A stretch of 60,279 nucleotides of DNA from an uncultured Fibrobacter sp. (GTDB taxonomy: Bacteria; Fibrobacterota; Fibrobacteria; Fibrobacterales; Fibrobacteraceae). This document shows, piece by piece, positions 38,035 through 47,549 of this stretch (the first letter of the stretch is position 1; every line of letters begins with the position of its first letter). The position numbers were made by a program, and so were the translations under genes. The stretch lies in contig CAMHDS010000007.1 in the NCBI GenBank assembly GCA_946183925.1, positions 1 to 60,279 on the forward strand, in the 5' to 3' direction. The notes below the pieces were generated by a model. It had not been told where the DNA came from and ran no database searches. It was given only the letters and a program-made list of their open reading frames with translations.

Positions 38035-40809
38035 ATGTTGGCAAAACGGCAAAATGGGCTGATCCTATTTGTTAGCACCTTGCTGCTGATGGTGGCATGG
38101 GGTTTTGCCGGCGTTTTCAATGGGGATTGTGTTAATGATGCTACTCCTGATAAACGTTGTATCTACTATCCCTTGGATTATGTTGACATTGTAGGCTTGT
38201 ACATTGAAAATCCTCCCGAAAGTGGAAATCTTTTAAGGGGTGTGGATGTCTATGTTTACGCCCCCGATACCAAGGCGGGTTCCGATACCCTTGTGGTTTC
38301 GGTAGGTGGTGTGGAAGCCACGACGGGAAGCCGCTTTGTTTCTCAATTGGATAGCGACCCCTACCCAGGCTATGTGGTTACCAATGTGACTGGGCATTGG
38401 ACCATATCCAACGCCCAGCTGGGTGTGTCGCCGGATAATTCCATGCAGAACATCAACATCGCTTATGTCTACAATTTCTATGTACCACAATTCCAGTTCT
38501 GTGAAGATAAGGATTGCAAGGAGGTTATTTCTGACGTTTCCGATATACAGCTGAACGTGGGCGACACCTTGCAGGTTTACGTGCAGTCAGTGGTACCACT
38601 GGGACGTGACAAGGGAAAACTGGATACCTTGAGTCCCGAATTGCAGTATTTCCTTACTTCCAAGCACGAAACCCTTGAGTTCCTTACGCCTGCAGGTACC
38701 CCTATGGGTCATGGGACGATTAATGGGACGAAATACTATGTGGGGCAGCTTGCCAAATCAAAATCGTCTTTCTTGGTGACATCGAGCAAGGCCATTTCCG
38801 ATGTGAATTTTACTCTAGAATCCTCTATTTATAATCCGAAGCCTGACAGTACGGTTTTCCGTGCCAAGGAGGAATTCCCGGGTAACCTTCAGTTTGTAAA
38901 CTACGGACTGCCAACCCTGGACAGCGCCTTCATCTACGATACCGACGGCGACGGTGTAGGTGACAGCATCGCGGCCTACTTTAATGGCCAAATGGACGGT
39001 GTTTCTCTGGAGAATTTCCAGTATAACTGGCCTACGGGTGGCGACTATACGGATTTCAGCGGGGACTTTACCCTGGATGGTCACTTGGCCGAACTTACCG
39101 GTGTAAAGACCACCATTCCCGATGGCGAAGGAAAGGGCTCGCTGAGAGTACATGCCTCGTCCTCGGTGTCTGGAGCGGATGGAACCGACTCCACCGCCAT
39201 TCAGGACCGCATAGGCCCCGTTATCCAGACGGCCACCCTTGAACCGGGCGACGGTGAGTTTGACTATGTGATTCTCAGTTTCAACAAGCCCTTGGATTCC
39301 CGCTGGACCTCGGGCTACGGATTCCTCCTGGACGGGGTTCCCCTGTCCATGGAAGCTGTAGAAAAAGGCGTAGGTGGAGACGACCGCGTTTGGAAGTTCA
39401 AGGTTCCCAAGAATTCTGTCAAGGAAGGCCATGAAATCGAGATAGCCACCTCCTGCGCCAAGGACAAGTGCCCAGATGGCCTTATTAAGGCTGCCGACGG
39501 AAACAAGACTGGTAAGAACAATCCGGTGAAGATTTCCAATTCGGGTAAGAACTACATGGACGATGAGCGCAACGGCTTCTACGACAAGGATGGTGACGGC
39601 CGTATGGACAGCGCCACCGTTGCCTTCAAGGAGCCCCTCTCCAAGAAGGACCTGGAAGAGATGGAGGTGGTTCTCTACTGGCAGGACAGCCAGGGCAATG
39701 TGCTTGCAATCAAGCCCGACCTGACGGACACCAACTTCGTGAAGCTTTCCAAGGACGGCTTGATGCTTTCCATCACCATGGATGACGCCACCATGGAGAA
39801 GGTGCGCCCGATGCTCACTTCCGTAGATACTGTAGGATTGGCGGATAGCCTCAAGTATGGCTATGCCAAGGTCTCGAAGCCCGTGATTCAGGCAGACGGC
39901 ACGACAAAGATGGAAACCTATCCTCCCATCATCATGCACGACCGTATGTCTCCTGTGATTGCGGGGACATTCTTGGAACCGGAATCCTTCCAAAAGATGG
40001 AGGCCGATGTGCTGACCATCTCCTTCTCCGAACCTGTGGACAAGAAGGCTTTGGAGGACTTGACGGCCCTGTCCGATTGCTTCAAGTTCAAGGTGGACGG
40101 AGAATGGGTGTCTATTCCCTTCAGTTCTCTGGAATGGAGCAAGGACGGCAAGTCCGTAAAGCTCCACCTGGAAAACGGCGTGCCCCTCGCGGAGCGCCTG
40201 AACCCGGCGGATTCCATAAAGTTTGATTTTGACAAGGCAAAGATTACCGACCTGGATGGAAACGGTGTGTCTCCCAATTCCCAGCCGACGATGGTCAAGG
40301 GCGACCCCCGCGTGCTGATGCAGTCCACATCTCTTGCCAGTCTGGATCGCGCAGTCCTGTTGGCGGACAAGGCTGCCTTTACGGAACGCTTTGTCAATGC
40401 CGACGAACCCATGGACGAAGAAATGAAAAAGTCTCTCGGTGTCTTGATGGACATTAGTTTTGCGACCATCATGGGCGAGGATTCTACAGGGGTCTCCAAG
40501 ATGGACTTGGACGATGTGGGTCTCTCCTGGGAACTGAAGGTGTTTACCAACCTAGGAGCCTATGTCGGTGGCGCCTCGAACAAAATAAAGTGCAGTGATA
40601 AGGCTTTTGAAGGCAACTGCTTTGAGCATGCCAAGAAGATGTATGTGCGTTGGAACATGCGTTCTAGCGAAGGCCGCAAGGTTGGTGTAGGAGTTTACGT
40701 TGCGCAGTTCAAGATTAATGTCTACGGCGCAAAGGACAATTTTAAAGTTGAAAGGATTTACAACTGGGGTATCCGTGCCGGCAAGGGCGGAATGAGCCTT
40801 GGGGACTAA
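38035..40809 (+). CDS. Large surface protein with calcium-loop and Ig-like repeats
   Basis: 924-aa exported protein. I use the start at 38035 because it has GAGAGGA just upstream and gives a normal signal peptide (MLAKRQNGLILFVSTLLLMV). The mature part holds repeated beta-rich modules with the pattern DRxSPVIAG...FSEPVDKKALEDL and DTDGDGVGDSI/KDGDGRMDS loops, resembling bacterial Big_5/SbsA-like Ig repeats with dockerin-like calcium loops. The C-terminal part (RWNMRSSEGRKVGVGVYVAQFK) resembles a FlgD-like Ig. It shares domain design and order with the next gene. Probable adhesin or cell-surface structural protein; not assigned further. Confidence 0.8.
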   Translation: MLAKRQNGLILFVSTLLLMVAWGFAGVFNGDCVNDATPDKRCIYYPLDYVDIVGLYIENPPESGNLLRGVDVYVYAPDTKAGSDTLVVSVGGVEATTGSRFVSQLDSDPYPGYVVTNVTGHWTISNAQLGVSPDNSMQNINIAYVYNFYVPQFQFCEDKDCKEVISDVSDIQLNVGDTLQVYVQSVVPLGRDKGKLDTLSPELQYFLTSKHETLEFLTPAGTPMGHGTINGTKYYVGQLAKSKSSFLVTSSKAISDVNFTLESSIYNPKPDSTVFRAKEEFPGNLQFVNYGLPTLDSAFIYDTDGDGVGDSIAAYFNGQMDGVSLENFQYNWPTGGDYTDFSGDFTLDGHLAELTGVKTTIPDGEGKGSLRVHASSSVSGADGTDSTAIQDRIGPVIQTATLEPGDGEFDYVILSFNKPLDSRWTSGYGFLLDGVPLSMEAVEKGVGGDDRVWKFKVPKNSVKEGHEIEIATSCAKDKCPDGLIKAADGNKTGKNNPVKISNSGKNYMDDERNGFYDKDGDGRMDSATVAFKEPLSKKDLEEMEVVLYWQDSQGNVLAIKPDLTDTNFVKLSKDGLMLSITMDDATMEKVRPMLTSVDTVGLADSLKYGYAKVSKPVIQADGTTKMETYPPIIMHDRMSPVIAGTFLEPESFQKMEADVLTISFSEPVDKKALEDLTALSDCFKFKVDGEWVSIPFSSLEWSKDGKSVKLHLENGVPLAERLNPADSIKFDFDKAKITDLDGNGVSPNSQPTMVKGDPRVLMQSTSLASLDRAVLLADKAAFTERFVNADEPMDEEMKKSLGVLMDISFATIMGEDSTGVSKMDLDDVGLSWELKVFTNLGAYVGGASNKIKCSDKAFEGNCFEHAKKMYVRWNMRSSEGRKVGVGVYVAQFKINVYGAKDNFKVERIYNWGIRAGKGGMSLGD

Positions 40810-40830
40810 AGCCTTTCAGAGGGTAGTGCT

Positions 40831-43800
40831 ATGAGAAAGATGGCAATGAACATGACAACGGCGATTCTCTCGGCAGTGACGTTTGCACTTGCTGGTCTGT
40901 CTCCTGTTACCTCTGGGGAGCCAGAGAACCCAGCCACGGGCATTTGGATTCAGCAAGTGGGTGAAATCGTAGAGCAGCCTTCTACGAATGCAACCCTCTA
41001 TTATACCAAATACATTGGTCAAGACCGAGTTAAGAGTATCGATTACTTTTATGACGGTTTGGGATATTTGAGGTTATTGAACAAAAAACCTGTTTGTTAT
41101 ACTGAAGGCGCAGATGGTATTATGCATCATCCTGATAGCTCCTACTTGATTGTTGCTGGTCAGGGGAAAAACCTTTACAAGGTGAAAAAAAATAGCGGGA
41201 ATACTGATGCTTCGGTTTGTGTAGAGCGCACTTCGAAAACTTATTATAAAAACAAAAATACGGCAGCGAACGATACGGCGGGTCGCGGCGGGTCTGGTCA
41301 CTCGTGGACCGGAAGTACCGGAGATGGTTTCTGGCACGTGATGGTGGATCCCAATAAGAAATATGTCTGGGCAGATGGAATGCCTGGGCCTCTGGTTCGT
41401 TACTCTTTGAGTCCAGAGAATGGAACCTTGGGACTTGCAAATATCGGTTATGAAATAGAGTTGCGCCCTGCGGCAGGAGATCGTAACCAACAAAAAATGG
41501 TTACGACTGTAATTTGGGATGACGATGGCCATGCTTTTTATACCTACTCGAATTTTGCCGGTGGTGGTTGTGAGGCAGATATAAATGGTAAAGAGTGTAG
41601 TGAATCGCTAAAAAATAAATATCGTGCAGGTTCCCATTTTGGTTACTTTACTGATACCACTTGGAAAGTAATCAATTCAGAAAATGATGCGAAAAAATAT
41701 TTAGGAAAATATAACGCGACGGGACCAAAGGATTCTGTTATTATTGGTCTAGGCATGAAAACTCTCCTTGATTCTTTGGAAGGCGCCCATGGTGGTACAT
41801 ACGACCCATATTCCAAAACGATATTTATTTTTGGTGGTTCCAAGATTGTACAGATCAAGCCCGAAATAATAGCTGGGCAAATGACGGCAAGTGTGGTGGC
41901 CGAAATAGATTTGCGAACATTCTTTTTTGTAGAGTCTAATGCCAATATGGCGGGCCCTAGAACACCGTCTTGTAAATATAAAGCAAGCCCGGCTACGGGT
42001 GAATGGATGGGTGAGAATAATGGCGGTGCTTCTGGCGGATGCTACGGAGCTGGTGCAGGTGCTTATTGTTCTGGTTACTGTGACGGTTCTACAAATGAGA
42101 GTGAATTTAAAAATGACCCGAATGGTAAAGGAATTCCTTCGGTAGGTTGGCGTTTGGACCAGGGAACAGTAGATGGTCATGGACATTTGTTTGTGGCTAG
42201 TAATACGGGGCATGTGATTTTTATTGACTATGCGGCCAATAAGGATTCGCTTATAAACAACAACGTTTTGGCTCACATGCAGTGGATTGACAATTTCCTA
42301 GATGACCTGGCTCCGTTGGATAAAGTTAAGCAAGCTCGTTCTAGTGCAAGTACTGTAGGTGATATTTCTTCTAGCAGTTGGGAACATCTCAGTTCTCAAG
42401 AAGTGTGGTCTTCTAGTAGCAAGACTTCATCTAGTAGCCAAGGAACATCTTCTAATAGCAACCAATCTTCTAGCAGTGGAGAAGGTTCCTCTGGCAGCAA
42501 CAACTCTTCTGGTAGCAATGATTCTTCTAGCAGTGGAGAGGGCTCCTCTGGCAGCAACGATTCTTCTAGCAGTGGAGAGGGTTCCTCTGGCAGCAACAAT
42601 TCTTCTGGTAGTAACGATTCTTCTAGCAGTGGAGAAGGTTCCTCTGGCAGCAACAATTCTTCTGGCAGCAACGATTCTTCTAGCAGTGGAGAGGGTTCTT
42701 CTGGTAGCAACAACTCTTCTGGCAGTAACGGCTCTTCTGGTAGTAACGGATCTTCTTCTAGCAGTGACGAAGGTAATGGCGGGGGAATTCAGATTTCCAG
42801 CAGTGGTGGAAATTATACTCCCAATGGTGGAGGCGAGAATTTTGGCTACAGTTCTGCTGGTGGTGGCTATTTCAACCCGACGTGGGATAACTATGACAAG
42901 GGAGATTCCGTAGTTCAGGATGCAGGCGTCTTGAAACCTGCTAATGATAAGAAACCTGGAGATGCAGGGACCATTGTCATAGGTGAGAATGTTTATTATG
43001 TGGATAATAACCCAGCTAATACGACCCCCTTGGATTTCCGTCAGAATTCTAATCTTGATTCAGCCAAGGTGGGTGATGTAGTGGCCATAACCTTGAGTGC
43101 AGATAAGGTGAAGGAATACTTCGGTGATAATGTAGATTCCTTGACGTTTACTACTCCGTCTGGGCTTGTTTTGATAGACCCCAATAATCCTGCACCCAGT
43201 GACTCTATCAAGGTCAATGCCGATGGCAGTGTTACGATTTTTGTGACGGCTTATGACCCGATCCGTAATGGTGAAATCTATATCACAAATGAGGTGGGAC
43301 AGCTTGTAGTGATAGATAACATCAATTTCTATGCTATAGTTCCCGAAGGCAGGATTGCTCTAATTAAGGATTCCGGTGATTTAGATGGACAATTGGATTA
43401 TGTAGAAATCCTTTTACAGGATAGCTTGTCTAAGTATGTAGATGTAATGTCGGTAACCTTAATGGTTAATGGCAAACCACTGAATTCCGCTGCGGTGCCT
43501 ACCCTCAATGGGGCGCGGGACAGGATTATTTTGAACGATGTCTCGGACTTGGAGTTCCCCGAAGATATTGACCAGAGCTCCTACGTTCAGATTGTCTATA
43601 AGGATAAGCAGAATGGTGCGACCTATGTGCGTCAGGTGCCTTTGATGGAATTGGGAACAAATATCATCAAGGCGGCACACGCAATTAGGGATACCACTAA
43701 AGGCGGCTTAGATTCGCTATTTGTGGAATTCAACGTAGATATTATTCCATTTGATTTGAGCTACCCCGAAATGCTCATTGCAATGAAGCAGAAAGGGAAG

Positions 43801-45213
43801 GAAATTTTCTTTGGCTTGGGTCAGATTTCTAAGGTCTATTTGCCAACGAAAAATATCGTTATCTTTGTAGGCGAAAACCTGAAGCTTCAAGGCAATATGA
43901 AGGATAGTGTTTCCCTATATCCCAACGTGACCTTCAGCAACGCTCCGTTCATTACCTCTGATGAGTATGATCGTCATGTACCTGTAACGGTAGTGGATCG
44001 TTTGCCGGCAGTTAAGGCCATAGAATATTGGGATACAGACTACGACGGCATCATGGATCAGGTGGTTGTTAATTACACTGCTCCGTTGAAGAAAAAAGAT
44101 CTTGAAAAACTTCACATGACATTCCCCTGGTATACGGAGCGTGGTTTGCTTACTCAGTTGCAGGCAAACCCGTCTAGCCTGAAACTTGATCCCAAGAATC
44201 CGACCAAGGTGATTTGGGATGTTTCCTCTTCATCGCCACTGGCTAAGGGAGTTACCAGCATTAGTGAATCATTGCCGCCGGCAACGGTATACACCTATTA
44301 TTCAGTCTTTGGTGAGACGTTTGTTAACGAGGATCCTGTTCTTGTTACCGACAAGATGTCTCCGGTTATTGCTGGGGCGACCCTTAATTATGGAAAGAAA
44401 GCCGATACACTTGCAGTTGCTTTCTCTGAGCCTATCAAGAAAGTGGAGGGGAGGGATTATTTCCGCTATATCCATGGCAAGGATACCCTGGATTTGATTC
44501 CGTCGTCTATCTCTTGGTCTGAAGATGGCACGATTGCAACTTTGATTCTGGATGCGAGCCAAACGACTGTAATGCCAGGTGATTCCCTGATGGTGGTTCA
44601 TGGTCGCAAAGGTTCGATTCAGGATAAGTTCGGTAATATCACTGGAGACAACCCGTCGCCTGTAATCATCGGAGGCTTGCTGAATCATATGGTTGAATCC
44701 ACCAAGATGGGTACTTTCGATGACAAGGACGAAGTCCTACACACGATGAGTTCTGTGAACCTGCGTTATTTGCCCAGCTCCACTACCAAGGAGGATATGG
44801 AAAAGGAGGGGGCCTTGGGCCACTTGGTTCAGCTTGGCGAACGGTTTGTGCCGCAATTGCTAGATCGTGCGCAGATTGCAGCTGATGGTTCTGTGGATCC
44901 CTCTGTGTTAGATTCCCTAGATCCGGAGAAGGTGTTTATCTCCTTTGTGGTGCACTATTTCGACCATCTTGGACAGTATGTGAATGACACTGTGATTACG
45001 GTACCGTGTAATAGTCCGAAGTTCGGCGGAAACTGCTTGAACTCCGACCAGAAGGTATTCGTGAACTGGAACTTCAAGGATCATAACGGACGCTTTGTGG
45101 GAACGGGTGTCTATACGGTCCAGTTCAAGATGGTGGTTCGTTACGAAAAGAAAAAGATTGAAGAGGAAATTAAGGACAAGTGGGGTGTCCGTCGAAAGAA
45201 GAAAAAAAGATAA
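40831..45213 (+). CDS. Giant Ser/Asn/Gly-repeat surface protein, paralog of the preceding gene
   Basis: 1460 aa with a signal peptide (MNMTTAILSAVTFALAGLSP). N-terminal half (about 30-500) is a beta-propeller-like region with no recognised family. Residues about 510-650 are low-complexity SSSSGEGSSGSNNSSGSND-type repeats. The second half repeats the same Ig-like modules as the preceding gene (for example EYWDTDYDGIMDQVVVNYTAPLKKKDLEK, DKMSPVIAGATL, VAFSEPIKK) and the FlgD-like end VNWNFKDHNGRFVGTGVYTVQFK. The C-terminus is very basic (RRKKKKR). It is 21 bp from the upstream gene, so co-transcribed. Probably a secreted surface or cellulose-related adhesive protein by genus context (inference). 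Confidence 0.8.
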   Translation: MRKMAMNMTTAILSAVTFALAGLSPVTSGEPENPATGIWIQQVGEIVEQPSTNATLYYTKYIGQDRVKSIDYFYDGLGYLRLLNKKPVCYTEGADGIMHHPDSSYLIVAGQGKNLYKVKKNSGNTDASVCVERTSKTYYKNKNTAANDTAGRGGSGHSWTGSTGDGFWHVMVDPNKKYVWADGMPGPLVRYSLSPENGTLGLANIGYEIELRPAAGDRNQQKMVTTVIWDDDGHAFYTYSNFAGGGCEADINGKECSESLKNKYRAGSHFGYFTDTTWKVINSENDAKKYLGKYNATGPKDSVIIGLGMKTLLDSLEGAHGGTYDPYSKTIFIFGGSKIVQIKPEIIAGQMTASVVAEIDLRTFFFVESNANMAGPRTPSCKYKASPATGEWMGENNGGASGGCYGAGAGAYCSGYCDGSTNESEFKNDPNGKGIPSVGWRLDQGTVDGHGHLFVASNTGHVIFIDYAANKDSLINNNVLAHMQWIDNFLDDLAPLDKVKQARSSASTVGDISSSSWEHLSSQEVWSSSSKTSSSSQGTSSNSNQSSSSGEGSSGSNNSSGSNDSSSSGEGSSGSNDSSSSGEGSSGSNNSSGSNDSSSSGEGSSGSNNSSGSNDSSSSGEGSSGSNNSSGSNGSSGSNGSSSSSDEGNGGGIQISSSGGNYTPNGGGENFGYSSAGGGYFNPTWDNYDKGDSVVQDAGVLKPANDKKPGDAGTIVIGENVYYVDNNPANTTPLDFRQNSNLDSAKVGDVVAITLSADKVKEYFGDNVDSLTFTTPSGLVLIDPNNPAPSDSIKVNADGSVTIFVTAYDPIRNGEIYITNEVGQLVVIDNINFYAIVPEGRIALIKDSGDLDGQLDYVEILLQDSLSKYVDVMSVTLMVNGKPLNSAAVPTLNGARDRIILNDVSDLEFPEDIDQSSYVQIVYKDKQNGATYVRQVPLMELGTNIIKAAHAIRDTTKGGLDSLFVEFNVDIIPFDLSYPEMLIAMKQKGKEIFFGLGQISKVYLPTKNIVIFVGENLKLQGNMKDSVSLYPNVTFSNAPFITSDEYDRHVPVTVVDRLPAVKAIEYWDTDYDGIMDQVVVNYTAPLKKKDLEKLHMTFPWYTERGLLTQLQANPSSLKLDPKNPTKVIWDVSSSSPLAKGVTSISESLPPATVYTYYSVFGETFVNEDPVLVTDKMSPVIAGATLNYGKKADTLAVAFSEPIKKVEGRDYFRYIHGKDTLDLIPSSISWSEDGTIATLILDASQTTVMPGDSLMVVHGRKGSIQDKFGNITGDNPSPVIIGGLLNHMVESTKMGTFDDKDEVLHTMSSVNLRYLPSSTTKEDMEKEGALGHLVQLGERFVPQLLDRAQIAADGSVDPSVLDSLDPEKVFISFVVHYFDHLGQYVNDTVITVPCNSPKFGGNCLNSDQKVFVNWNFKDHNGRFVGTGVYTVQFKMVVRYEKKKIEEEIKDKWGVRRKKKKR
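42466..42765 (+). repeat. Coding tandem repeat, 57-bp and 39-bp units
   Basis: Five degenerate copies encoding SSSSGEGSSGSNNSSGSND or the shorter SSSSGEGSSGSND, inside the 1460-aa protein gene. Copies differ mainly at synonymous positions, so the array is likely variable in length between strains. Confidence 0.85.
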
Positions 45214-45264
45214 GAAATCTCTAGTTTCTAGTTAATGTTTGCTTGCTAGAAAAAACAAAAATGC

Positions 45265-45291
45265 AAAAGCCGCGAATTCGCGGCTTTTTTT
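45265..45291 (+). terminator. Intrinsic terminator after the surface-protein operon
   Basis: AAAAGCCGCGAATTCGCGGC followed by TTTTTTT; a perfect GCCGCGAATTCGCGGC stem. A short degenerate heptamer pair (TCTCTAG, TTTCTAG at 45218-45231) lies between the stop and this hairpin. Confidence 0.9.
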
Positions 45292-45357
45292 ATAGGCTTA
45301 AGTGTCGGGAAGGTGTTAGATAGGTCTCAGGGAGGGCGAAGCCTTTCCTAGTAATTT

Positions 45358-45600
45358 CTACACAATCATTTCCATGACGGCCGGGATGATGGTGCAGATC
45401 ACAACCCAGGGGTAAGAGAGGGAGCCGCGGAGCCAGCCGGTAGTTTGCACCTTGCTGGAGTCAAAGGTGACCTGCTGCACCTTGCTCTGTGCTGTCACCA
45501 CGGAATCATGGAGAGAATTCTTGAGATAGACGACGGATAGGTCGAATTCCCGTTTGCACTCCTGTGCAGAGTCTACCATTTGTAAAAACTTGCTGCTCAT
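45358..45600 (-). CDS. Small hypothetical membrane protein (80 aa)
   Basis: Polar N-terminal helix followed by a C-terminal hydrophobic stretch (YPWVVICTIIPAVMEMIV). No signal peptide; probably tail-anchored. No family recognised, and no clear Shine-Dalgarno, so it could be spurious. It is the only plausible gene in the 45214-45769 gap. Confidence 0.45.
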   Translation of the reverse strand: MSSKFLQMVDSAQECKREFDLSVVYLKNSLHDSVVTAQSKVQQVTFDSSKVQTTGWLRGSLSYPWVVICTIIPAVMEMIV

Positions 45601-45769
45601 AGACTTAGCTCGTTTTGCTGATGCAAATATAGTAAATTTTCCAGGAAATGGAAGGGTTTATGTATATTTTCGTTTACAAAATGGCCAAAGTGTGAAAAAA
45701 AACACGTTTTTAAGCAATAACTGCTTAATTACGCGTTTTTCTTCATGAACCGTGATGTTTTATGGATGG

Positions 45770-46573
45770 TTAGTTTCCTACTGGGGCAGGAGGCACGACA
45801 ACGTGGTATTTTCCACTGGAGCATTGGTACATGCAATCGCTTGCGCTCCAGATGCTCACAAAGAGGGTTTGAACTTTCCCGTTATCGCTGTTGCAGCTGA
45901 AACCGTTGATGGGGTGGGTTGAACAGCTATAGTTGGGGCGCTGGCAGCTGTTACCGGGAGGGCAGTTGTCAATGGTGCTCTTGTAGTTCCAGTATTTGTC
46001 TTCGGTGCAGATAAGGTTTATTTCATTGACGGTTATTTCTTTACCCGATGTCTGGCAGGGGTCTCCGATAACGGCTGGAATCCATTTTTTGTTGACGCAT
46101 ACGACATTGTCTCCGGTGACACAGTCAATGGCCCTTTCGTCGTCTTTGCAGGAGCCGCCATCAACGTCTGTAATGTGCTGGCATATTTCTTCGCCGCTGG
46201 AACTGCTGTTGTCGGAGGCGGAACTATTGACGCAATACTCCGTCAACCCCTTGTTGCAGAGCTGTGTTGCGGAATAGCACTCCAGAGTGAGGGCCTGGCA
46301 GGTTACGGCCATAGACGAACTGGAATTGTCGTCAAGGGATGCCGATGATTCGTCCATTGATGTGGAACTACCTTCGCCCTTGGCGGAACTTTCAGCAGAA
46401 CTTTCGGGATTGGTAGATTCGCTGGAATCTAGCCCATCGCCGCCGTTGCTTTCAGAGGAAATTTCTTCGGAATACGGCACGGTGGCACTGCTGCTGTCGT
46501 CGCAAGCGTTGAGCGCAAAGGCCAGTGTTGCCGCGGCAAACCCGCAAGCGATTTTTAAAAGACGTTGTTTCAT
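45770..46573 (-). CDS. Cys-rich Ser-linker lipoprotein
   Basis: 267 aa, lipobox LNAC (Cys24), then a Ser/Glu-rich linker, then a Cys-rich domain with about 18 Cys in CxnC patterns (for example YSATQLCNKGLTEYCVNSS, KDDERAIDCVTGDNVVCVNK), which suggests a disulfide-bonded secreted fold. Closely related to the next gene (46590): the two signal peptides are nearly identical (KxxCGFAAATLAF), so they are recent duplicates. Third lipoprotein after the regulator at 48394. Function unknown. Confidence 0.7.
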   Translation of the reverse strand: MKQRLLKIACGFAAATLAFALNACDDSSSATVPYSEEISSESNGGDGLDSSESTNPESSAESSAKGEGSSTSMDESSASLDDNSSSSMAVTCQALTLECYSATQLCNKGLTEYCVNSSASDNSSSSGEEICQHITDVDGGSCKDDERAIDCVTGDNVVCVNKKWIPAVIGDPCQTSGKEITVNEINLICTEDKYWNYKSTIDNCPPGNSCQRPNYSCSTHPINGFSCNSDNGKVQTLFVSIWSASDCMYQCSSGKYHVVVPPAPVGN

Positions 46574-46589
46574 GGCGAGTTTCCTTTTT

Positions 46590-47534
46590 TTAAAGTCTGG
46601 TCCAAACGTTGTTGATGCACTGGTAATTGTAGCTTTCGACGGTCATCTGTTCACCCTCGTTTGTGCAGGGGGCCCCATCGGGCAATATTCCATGGTCGTC
46701 GGTCTTGTTGTTGCCGTTGCCGCAATCCATCATGGGGTCGCATTGTTGGACAAATTCTTCCCATTTGCCACTTTGGTTGCAGGAATAGCGTATTTCCTTG
46801 CTTGGGTAATCATCTTCTGGATCGTTGTAGGTATAGAGCCATCTCATGGGGTCTTTGCCATAACTACAGGATTCGTTCAGCCAATCGGTTTTGAGGCAGT
46901 ATTTCTTGAGTTTTGTTTTCAGACATAGAGTGTAGTCATCGTATCCGCAGTAGGGTTTGGTGGGGTCACAGTCATTCGTCACGAACCAGCGATTGCTAAC
47001 GCACATATAGGTGATGGAGTTGTCCTTGCAGTCTGGCAAGAGAGTGAAATCGTCTTCGTCGCAATTCCACCTGTCGTTCCCATCGATACCGGAAATATTG
47101 GCACAGCTTTCGGCAACCTGCCAAGTACCGCCTTTACAGACGTAGTCGCTTTTTGTTGCGCAGTCGAAAGCCTTGGTACCATCCATGCAGGGGGTCATGG
47201 CGCAGCCTTGTGTTATGAGGCATTCGTTGTCCGTAATGTGGGAGCAGGTTTCTACGGAGTTAGAGCTAAGTTCCGCGGAGGAGGAACTAGTGCCCGTGGA
47301 TGTTGAAGAGCCTCCCTCTTGACTCGTTGAGGAATTGCCATTTTGGCTTGTGGCAGATTTCTCGTTGCTATCGGCGGAGTCTCCGGTTGTCTCGGAGCTG
47401 GTGACAGTCTCGCTAGAAAGCCCATCCAGGTCATCGCCCGAAGGCCCGCTACTGCTGTCGTCGCAGGCAACTAGCGTAAAGGCCAGTGTTGCAGCGGCAA
47501 ACCCGCAGCCGAATTTTACGAGTTGTTGTTTCAT
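46590..47534 (-). CDS. Cys-rich Ser-linker lipoprotein, paralog
   Basis: 314 aa, lipobox LVAC (Cys24), Ser/Thr/Gly linker, then a Cys-rich domain (ITDNECLITQGCAMTPCMDG, ESCANISGIDGNDRWNCDED, CVSNRWFVTNDCDPTKPYCGY) like that of the neighbour at 45770. Separated from it by 16 bp and from the upstream gene by 15 bp, so part of one operon. Probably anchored in the outer membrane; role unknown. Confidence 0.7.
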   Translation of the reverse strand: MKQQLVKFGCGFAAATLAFTLVACDDSSSGPSGDDLDGLSSETVTSSETTGDSADSNEKSATSQNGNSSTSQEGGSSTSTGTSSSSAELSSNSVETCSHITDNECLITQGCAMTPCMDGTKAFDCATKSDYVCKGGTWQVAESCANISGIDGNDRWNCDEDDFTLLPDCKDNSITYMCVSNRWFVTNDCDPTKPYCGYDDYTLCLKTKLKKYCLKTDWLNESCSYGKDPMRWLYTYNDPEDDYPSKEIRYSCNQSGKWEEFVQQCDPMMDCGNGNNKTDDHGILPDGAPCTNEGEQMTVESYNYQCINNVWTRL

Positions 47535-47549
47535 ATCGTTGCTCCTTTT

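Noticed and set aside
38815..40167. 450-residue minus-strand frame within the first surface protein
   Set aside because: Opposite-strand shadow without a family motif or start signal; the plus strand has a signal peptide and repeated domains.
42466..42765. CRISPR-like array
   Set aside because: The units are coding repeats without spacers, in frame in a surface-protein gene.
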